Shown here piece after piece: positions 56,675 to 64,000 of a DNA stretch of 64,000 bases. Source of the DNA: Anaeramoeba flamelloides. Taxonomy: Eukaryota; Metamonada; Anaeramoebidae. Made by a program: the position numbers and the translations under genes. How positions within the stretch are numbered: the stretch's first letter is position 1; each line of letters begins with the position of its first letter. The notes beneath the pieces are model-generated. The model was given only the letters and a program-made list of their open reading frames with translations. It was not told the DNA's origin and did no database searches. The DNA lies in assembly GCA_027625915.1 (NCBI GenBank), contig JANTQA010000015.1:7903001-7967000 (forward strand), given 5' to 3'.

Positions 56675-59600
56675 AAAATGGGGAAAAATATTCCAAAATT
56701 TAAATAGAGATACCTTTGAACCTTAATATAATTTAACAGTTCTTTGTTTACTCATTTCTGTTTTTCGATTTTTTAAATAGTTTTTTTTTTTTCGTTTTAC
56801 AATTGAATCTTTTCTGATTTCTTTTTTTTAAAAATTGGTTAAGTGACTTTGAGAACAATTGACTGATTTCGAATTATTGGCTTTAGGAACTTTTAAATTT
56901 CAAATCTGAAAAAATAGATAAAAACATTTTTTTAAATCAAAAAAAAAAACAATTATTTTTAATGGATTTATGAAATAAGAAAGACAACAGTTGTGTTATT
57001 TTCTTCGAGTTTATGTCAAGATCAATTTTAAATATTTTCTAGTTGAAATTTTTATTGTTTTTGTAATTTTTTGTTGAAGTGAAATTATTTTTTAGAAAAA
57101 ACATTGAAAAAGTAAACAATGCTGAAGATATGATCAATTGTTTTTTAATTTTTTTGATATACTTGTTTTGTTTGATCACCAATTGGAAAAAATTTTGAGA
57201 TCACTATGAGTTATTTGTGAAATCAAGACGAAAAAATTGTCACTATTTTTTTTCTTATTTTTTTAACAAACTCAGCTTTTTAAGAATTAGGTTGGAATTT
57301 GTAACTTTAATTTGAAAAGTGAAAAAAACAATTTTATGTAGATTCTTTTTGCATTTTTTTTTTTTTTTGTATAATTTTAGATTTATTCGTGTTTTAAAGT
57401 TAAAGGGGATATACTTTCAACATAATCATTTTTCATTCTTCACTCTGACTTTGAATTAGAATCCTTTGAAAATATTTTGAAATAAAAAAAAGTATTAACA
57501 CAATAATGGGGTTTCACATATTTCAATATATCGAATTTATTTCTTTGAAAGTGAATTGTTAATCAAAAAGATGGAAAAAAAAAGTGAGAATTTAATTTTT
57601 AGTAAACCGAAAATACCATGATTTTATCAAATAAGTTATTAAGAGATTGATTGGAATTTGTGAAACACTATTTATTTGAAAGGTACAATTCGGTCTCAAA
57701 ATTCGGTTCAGAACACTCAATAAAAGAATATTTAGTACAAAAAATGGATAATTTAGTAAACTTTTTTTCCCCTTTAATTTTTTCAAAACATATAAGCTAA
57801 TTTAATTATTTTTACCATACCCAAAATTTAAAATATCGAATTATTTATTAAATGCATTATTATAAATAGTTTTGAAAATAACCTAAATAATTACTCACTC
57901 GTTAAAAACCATTTTTTTTGTTTAATTAATGAATAACCCATTAATGGTAAAAAATCTCAAAAGAGAAAAAAAATTAAGTGCAAAAAATTTAAAAATATGG
58001 TTTATCAAAAATCAAATTTTATTAGAATCTAAAATTGAAAAAACAAAAATCAGGTAAAATGAAAAAAAAAATGAATTAAAATATAAAATAAAACATTTTT
58101 AAAAACTTGATAAAATATATTTAAAGATACATCATGAATATTATAAACTTGCCAAAATATTTAATATTAAAATTATTATCGTTTTGTCAAAATGGTTGTA
58201 AAATATTTTTGTTGGTTAAATCCGAAATACCAATATAAAAGTAAAAACAAGCCATTTTGTCACTTTTTTCTAAATTATTTTTTTGGGAATATCTTTAAGT
58301 AATATTTTTAAACATAATTTTTGGTTAGGTTTGAATAGTTAATCATTTTTAGATTTAGTGATAACTTTTGTTGATAAACTTTTTTGAATAAGGAGTTTGT
58401 AAAAAAAAAATGACAAAAAAATGGAAATTTGTATACTTTTGTATTTGTACTGGAGCTAATAATTATTTTTTTTTATAAATATCAACTCTAATCTAAAGTT
58501 TATTATGTCTCACTATTTCCAAACAAGAATGTATTGATTCTAAAAAACAATAATTTTTCATTTTTGGCTGGCCCTCTTTGAGTGAAATTGATTTTATATC
58601 AAATAGTATCCATATTTACCATTTACTACTTAAGAGATCAATTCTTATCAAAAAGAAAGACCAATATTTCAAAAATCCATAAAATCTGTTTTTCTGATCT
58701 GTTTGAAAGTTAGTATAATATTCCAAATTATTCCCATTTTTAAGAGAAATGAAAAATTTTTTAGTCAAAGGGGACCAGTTTTATTAAAGAAAGATAATAC
58801 CTTTTATGGGTTTAATTCATTATTCTTCTCAAAATAGATTTCCAATTTTTAGATCAATATCATTTTTTTCACATTTTTTTATTTGTTTTTTTGTTTTTAC
58901 AATTTTTTTTTTTTCTTTTGTTTTTCTTTTTCTTTTTCTTTTTTTATTATTTTTAAAAAAGATCATGTTGAAAAAAAAAAGAGATCTTCGAAAAGACAAA
59001 TAATCACTAAGAAAATTTCGAATCTATAATTTCTTTGAAAATCGATTTAATTATTCATAAAAAATCTTGTTGTTCAACTTTTTTTCAGTGAAAGTTCAGT
59101 AATAAAAATCCTTAATGCTTATTTCAAAGATTTTGACTCACTTTTTTTAAGTTTTTAAATTTTATTTTTTTTTTTCATTTTTAATATATCAGGCTTTTAT
59201 AGATTTAGAATGACTTAGAAGTGAATTACAACCCATATTTAGTTATTAATTGTTCTTGAATACTAAAGGTTAAGTTTTGTTTTTTTCAATTTATTATTTC
59301 AGGTGAGTCACAATTTTTGAAAAAGAGTTTTATTATATTCAAATATTTTAAAAGTGATCAAAAAGGTTCACATGTTCAAAAAACAATGTCTTAATAATAA
59401 AAATTTTCGTTACTAAAATTACTATTGCCAAAAACATTAAAAAACTTACTATTTCTTGATATTGCAATTTACACACGTATACCAGTTTTAAAATCAAAAA
59501 TTTTCTGATTTACTTTCGAATTTTTAACTTTTTTTTTTTTTTTATTTTCCATTTTTTAGAAAAATGGTTAGAATCGATAATTATAGAAGAATCTGTTAAT

Positions 59601-61818
59601 ATTCTACTCAATCTATTAATGTTTTCTCGATAATTTATATTTTTTTCTATAAAATAGGAATAATATTTGGAATATTATAAATACTTTTCAATGGATCAGA
59701 AAAATGGAAAATCCAGATTTTCAGTTTTTATGTTATGTATACTTTTTCATAAATAATCATTTTTTATTGCAGATATTATTTTTTTTTTTATTATCTGGAT
59801 CCAACTAATTTCTAATCGAAAGATGAATATAAAATAATTTTTTTTCTTGATTCAAGGGTTTTTTTTTGTAGGTGTGTTTTCAAAAAATAAAAGCTATAAT
59901 ATGGAAAATAATGATCATTAATAAAAAGAATCCTGAAGTTTGGTAGTATTAATTTGATATTTTTTAACCCTCTGATTTGATAATAACTTGTGTCTTTTAT
60001 GAAAACAGTGTTTGGAGTAAAAATAAAATAAGTATTTCTTTTTTCAATAAGATAGCAAAACATATACTCATAGAATCAGATTAATAAAACAATAAGAAAA
60101 CATTTTATCAGTTACTGAAAGTTCTCTTATTAAAACCGAAATTTTAAAAAATATCAGATCAAAAGTGAAAAATATTTATCATAGGAAAAGAGATAATTTT
60201 TTACCAAATTTTGTTCTAAAAAAAACACTTTTAATAAAATATAAAAATCTGAAAACAGTTAAAAAGTTTTCAACAAACACATTCGGAATTTAAAATTTTT
60301 CACAAAACTTATCAGATTTAACCTTCAAAATCTGTAATGATGTAGTTCTTCAAGTGGAAACCAGATTAATGCAGTTTTTTAAATAAGATTAACAAAAACC
60401 ATTTATTATAATAACAATTGCTTTATATTTGGAACACGTGTATTTTTCAATCCATATATTTGAGAGAGTACTAAAATTCAAAAGAAAAAATGTATTGTTG
60501 AGTAGAACAGCATATTTATAACTTATTAAAAAATATTGGACACAGTAATCCCTTAAACTGAAAAAAATAAAATTGATGAGTCAAGTTCAAAAATAATTTA
60601 AAAAGATGAATCATATACACATGATACCAAACAATTAACAAAAGAATTTCAAGATATAGATATTCCCCAGACCACTGTGGTGTAAAAAACCAGTGTTTTC
60701 TACTTTAACACATTAGAAATATTTAACTCATGCAAAAAATATTTGCTGACTGTTGAAATAAAAGCAATAAACCAAGGGGTGGAAACAGCATATAAACAGG
60801 AAATAGGGCTCTTTAAATAAATTATAAATAAGAATTATGAAGATACTGGAAGATTAAAATGTAATTTTTTGACAAAAAAATGAGAAAAAAAAGATATAAT
60901 TCTTCGAAAACGGCATTTTATCAATGACATTTTAAAAATATGTCTTAATTTTTGAAACAGAAACGTTTAATATTATTGAACCCATTTATATTAATCAAAG
61001 ATCTAACCTCGAAAGTTAATTTAAATCTGAACCAAGAATATATATGTGTGTCTTCCTTTCTTTTAATACCCAAGTCTGAAAAAAAAAAACACAAGTTAAA
61101 TTTTTGTAAAGGGTCAACAATTAATAAAATGTGTGATTTGTACCACAGTAAATATTAGTCGTACAACAAAACATAATGTATAGAGATTGAAATCCAGTTA
61201 GTTTTTTGAGTATATTAGAATTAAAAATTATTTATCCAATTTTGGTAAAAGAGATTAGAATTATCAAATGTGATAAGAGTTTGAAAATTGTCTTCATAGT
61301 GATCAAAGTTTCTCAAACAAAAGAGTAGATGTTTCTTTAATTTATACAACAATTAAATTTGAGAATTTTGAATTAAAATTTGGCAACAAAAAAGCAGTTA
61401 TGTATTCTGTGCAAGGGTAAGGAAATAAATATATCAGAAATCATTTTTGAGTAGAAAAAAAATTTTCTTATTTGATTTTCCCTTTTTAAATTCAAATCAA
61501 TTTTTCAAAAAAAAAAACGAAATTGTTCTTTATTTTATCCCTAAAAAAACTTGCAAAATGACAGTTTCAAAATGCTAAAAGTAAAATCTCACCAAAACAT
61601 GAGTTGTACTTTCGTGGAGCTTGAACACTAAATGTCAAAAAAAACAATTTTAACTAGTTAGTTGATTTTGAGTGTTCTTTACCGTACAATTAACAATTAA
61701 CAAGTTGTACTCTATAAACTCTTTTTATGAATATTACAATAATTCTCAAGATAACCAAGAATACCAAAGCTATTAAATTTTTGGAAAAAAAAACAAACAT
61801 ATTATCATTTTTTTTTCA
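56675..61818. other. Gene-free A/T-rich intergenic region
   Basis: No gene was recognised. Degenerate partial GGGCCC-type (R3) copies are visible: a right end at about 58440-58590 (ending GGCCCTCTTTGAGTGAAATT) and a left part at about 58760-59060 (CAAAGGGGACCAG...). Open frames at 57592-57786, 58806-59003, 59812-60063 and 60952-61158 are low-complexity or without signature. In-frame stop TAA at 61774-61776 separates this region from the NRPS start. Confidence 0.65.
58440..59060. repeat. Degenerate R3 (GGGCCC) fragments
   Basis: Two non-contiguous parts, in the order right end then left end, match the R3 element of 51099-51666. Shared words are AAGTTTATTATKTCTC, TTTTTCATTTTTGGCTGG, AGTTTTATTRAAGAAA and GGGTTTAATTCATTA-like text. 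The GGGCCC core is mutated (GGCCCT, GGGGACC). This could be two separately decayed copies or a rearranged one. Confidence 0.55.
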
Positions 61819-64000
61819 ATGGACATTTTCAAATCAACAAACCAACAACAAAGAATTTGGATTAGCAATTTCCACAAAAGTAAAAAATTTAATTTAGCTT
61901 TGGTATTTCGATTAAATGGTGTCCTTAATGAACGAAAAATGAAAAAGTGTCTCAAACACTTAACACAAAAGCAGAAACTCTTTCAAAGCCGTTTCAAATT
62001 CAAAAATGGAAGACTTTATCAAGAAGTTCCAAAAAATAAAAGTGGTGTTAAACTTCAAATGGAGATTCTTGCGTTCAACAATCAAGAAAAAAAAGCATTA
62101 AAACACAGAATCCAAAAATTTTGCAAAAAAGAATTCAATTTAAAAAAAGGAAAATTATGTAGGTTTTGTCTTTTAAAGAATGAGAATGATTGCTGGAATG
62201 GAAATGAAAATAAAAAGCCAAAGGAAAAAAAAGATCATATTAACACGAAAAAGGGGAAAGAAAAAGAAAAAGAAAAAGAAAAAGATAAAGAAAATCCAAA
62301 ATGTTCCTATTATTTGTTATTAAATTTTCATCACATTATCATTGATGCTTATTCTCTTGATCTTTTTCTTGAGCAATTATCTGATTTATATAATTCAAAT
62401 TTGCAGTCCACGAATGGTGAAATGCTAGAGAATGGTTTGGGTAGTTGTTCTGTGATAAAGCAATTGGTACACAAACAAGAACAAGAGCGACAACAGGAAC
62501 AAATACCAAAGCATCCACAAAATCTTCTTTGTCAAAGAAAGAAAGGGTATTGGAGAAAGAGGCTCGAAGGGTGCAATTTCAACCAAATCCTTTTTCCAAA
62601 CAACAAAGCTACCAAGAAAACAACCAGCAAGAACACTAGCGCCAAGAAACAAAAGAATCCTTTTTCAAAAAGCGCCAGATTTGAAATACCCCTCAAGGCT
62701 TATTTCAAAATTAAAAATCTCAAATTAAACGATCAGAAAAACCCAAAAAGAACTATTACTCCAACACTATTTGAATACTTATTAACAACATTGATCTTAA
62801 CCATTTGGAGATACACAAAAGAAGAGTCTCTCGTGTTAGGATACTCTTCAGGGTTACAGTATCGTAAAGACAATTCTTTAAAAGATCTCATGGCTTTTTT
62901 AGTGAACGATCTCCCATTTTTTATTGACAAACTGCAAGATTGCAAATTTCAAGATTTGCTATTAAGGGTGGTGAAGCTACGAAGAAAAGATCAAAAGTAT
63001 GAAGACTATTCTTTTGAGAAACTGGTCTCTATCATTAGAGACCAAATACCTAATTTCCAATTCAAAGGATTTAATGTTAACATTTCTCCGACTACCTTTG
63101 GCACTAATAAATTAAATTTGGAAAATGTGGAAATTCAATCACTCAGAAATGAAATGTATGACATTGATCCAGGTACAATAGACATTTTGTACGAGCACCC
63201 GCTTAAGAAACATAACACCAATAACAACATTAACAACAACACCCAGAAAAAGAACAACAATAATGAATTACACAAAACAAATGATAAAAATGATTCCAAT
63301 ATCAAATGTATATGCCATTATTGTAAAAAAACTTTCTCAAAAGACTTTATCAAACAATTCCTTAGGCATTGGGTGTTTTTAATTAACAATTCCATGGATA
63401 ATCTATCTACCAACATTTCTAGAATAGATTTTTTAACAGACCAAGAAAAAAAAGAAATTGTAAAATATTCAACAGGCAAGATAATTGATTACCCATCCAA
63501 AAAAGGATCTCTAATTGATTTGTTTCTTCAAAACGTCAAAAAAAATGCAAACAAAACTGCACTATTCTCAAAAAATGATCAAATGACATATCAACAACTG
63601 TATTTAAAATCACAAAATGTGCTCATTGAATTTTCAAAACATCAAAACATTTCTTTATCGAATATTGGAATATTTCTTGATAGTTCATTCAATTGTATAA
63701 TATCCATTTTAGCAGTTCTCCAATCTGGGTTTTGTTATGTTCCAATTGATCCAAATTTCCCTGAAGAAAGAATTAGTTATATTTTAAATCAAGCAAATAT
63801 TAGATTAATTTTAACTGAATCTAAATTCGAAAACAAATTACAAAAAATTATCAATAACAACAACAACAATAACAACAACAACAAGAACAACAACAATAAT
63901 AATAACAACAACAACAATAACAGCAAAAAACGCAACCCTGACAGGATTGATAATGAGAGCAACGATAATATACATGAGAAGAAAAAAAATACTTATAAAA
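61819..64000 (+). CDS. Nonribosomal peptide synthetase, 5' part (condensation domain then start of adenylation domain)
   Basis: Open from the ATG at 61819 to the window end (727 full codons, no stop, 3' end missing). An in-frame TAA at 61774 supports the start. Condensation-domain signs: STNQQQRIW (6-14, C1-type), the active-site NFHHIIIDAY with His171-His172 and Asp176 (C3; Gly replaced by Ala177), YWRKRLEG (244-251), YSSGLQYR...LMAFLVNDLPF (342-367, C5-like), and YSFEKLVSIIRDQ (397-409). After a linker, IDFLTDQE leads into the adenylation domain: SLIDLFLQNVKKNANKTALF (564-583), MTYQQL (589-594), LQSGFCYVPIDPNFPEERIS (634-653). ATP-binding and carrier domains would lie beyond the window. Lys/Glu repeats (about 130-165) and Asn runs (about 465-495 and 679-705) are inserted between motifs. 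Such enzymes condense carrier-bound amino acids into peptides; the product is unknown. Composition is as AT-rich as the neighbourhood. Confidence 0.93.
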   Translation, partial: MDIFKSTNQQQRIWISNFHKSKKFNLALVFRLNGVLNERKMKKCLKHLTQKQKLFQSRFKFKNGRLYQEVPKNKSGVKLQMEILAFNNQEKKALKHRIQKFCKKEFNLKKGKLCRFCLLKNENDCWNGNENKKPKEKKDHINTKKGKEKEKEKEKDKENPKCSYYLLLNFHHIIIDAYSLDLFLEQLSDLYNSNLQSTNGEMLENGLGSCSVIKQLVHKQEQERQQEQIPKHPQNLLCQRKKGYWRKRLEGCNFNQILFPNNKATKKTTSKNTSAKKQKNPFSKSARFEIPLKAYFKIKNLKLNDQKNPKRTITPTLFEYLLTTLILTIWRYTKEESLVLGYSSGLQYRKDNSLKDLMAFLVNDLPFFIDKLQDCKFQDLLLRVVKLRRKDQKYEDYSFEKLVSIIRDQIPNFQFKGFNVNISPTTFGTNKLNLENVEIQSLRNEMYDIDPGTIDILYEHPLKKHNTNNNINNNTQKKNNNNELHKTNDKNDSNIKCICHYCKKTFSKDFIKQFLRHWVFLINNSMDNLSTNISRIDFLTDQEKKEIVKYSTGKIIDYPSKKGSLIDLFLQNVKKNANKTALFSKNDQMTYQQLYLKSQNVLIEFSKHQNISLSNIGIFLDSSFNCIISILAVLQSGFCYVPIDPNFPEERISYILNQANIRLILTESKFENKLQKIINNNNNNNNNNKNNNNNNNNNNNNSKKRNPDRIDNESNDNIHEKKKNTYK
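63850..63925 (+). repeat. Coding (AAC/AAT)n repeat, poly-Asn tract in the adenylation domain
   Basis: About 25 AAC/AAT codons interrupted by one AAG. It lies between the A2 motif (YVPIDP) and where the ATP-binding A3 motif should follow. Poly-Asn inserts of this kind are typical of AT-rich amoeba proteomes. A mixture of AAC and AAT suggests selection for, or tolerance of, the residue rather than a fresh DNA slippage event. Confidence 0.9.

Noticed and set aside
63305-63372. Possible zinc finger (CICHYC...RHW) in the NRPS
   Set aside because: Spacing does not fit a C2H2 finger, and the stretch aligns in position with the C-terminal part of ordinary condensation domains (lead-in to the IDFLTDQE linker), so the cysteines are probably incidental.

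Overview
This is a window of very AT-rich nuclear DNA from a unicellular eukaryote. Evidence: GT-AG spliceosomal introns of about 150-250 nt, eukaryote-specific families (Arf-like GTPase, RCC1/BTB protein, Patched/Dispatched-type RND transporter, SV2/SVOP/SLC22-type MFS carrier), Asn/Lys/Ser homopolymer tracts in proteins, and long gene-free stretches of A/T-rich repeats. The RCC1 propeller followed by tandem BTB domains, and a small PAS protein starting Met-Gly-Asn, recall large families I associate with anaeramoebae. That placement is a weak inference from memory. A dictyostelid-like amoeba fits the Asn tracts but not the 6-10 kb gene-poor gaps.

Layout: 1-11.9 kb is repeat-filled and gene-free. 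11.87-15.78 kb (+) is a four-exon Dispatched/Patched-like 12-TM transporter. 16.98-18.97 kb (-) is a two-exon RCC1-BTB-BTB gene, convergent with it. 19-26.7 kb is repeats. 26.75-27.29 kb (+) is a divergent Arf-family GTPase. 27.3-31 kb is repeats. 31.02-32.77 kb (-) is an MFS carrier. 32.8-42 kb is dense with inverted-repeat elements. 42.06-43.2 kb (+) is an unrecognised basic ORF broken by one TGA. 47.4-48.1 kb (-) is a PAS-like protein. 48.1-54.7 kb is nested repeats. 54.7-56.67 kb (-) is a secreted Cys-rich domain joined to a polytopic membrane region, broken by one frameshift and two TGAs. 61.82 kb to the window end (+) is the 5' part of a nonribosomal peptide synthetase (NRPS): a condensation domain followed by the start of an adenylation domain, running off the edge.

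The NRPS is the strongest candidate for an unusual system: a eukaryotic NRPS gene with host-like low-complexity inserts inside the catalytic domains. The second theme is non-autonomous DNA elements: at least five inverted-repeat families (TTAA-flanked, TA-flanked foldback, GGGCCC-terminal, an ORF-carrying one, and a large-hairpin one), including one readable nested insertion. A third observation is that all three in-frame stops interrupting otherwise open genes are TGA, while none of the seven genes whose 3' end is in the window terminates in TGA. This fits either decayed genes or UGA recoding. The genes do not form an obvious pathway; apart from the NRPS they look like ordinary signalling and transport genes scattered in repeat-rich DNA. 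No tRNA, rRNA, CRISPR or origin signals were found. Repeat boundaries were read by eye and are approximate unless terminal motifs are cited.
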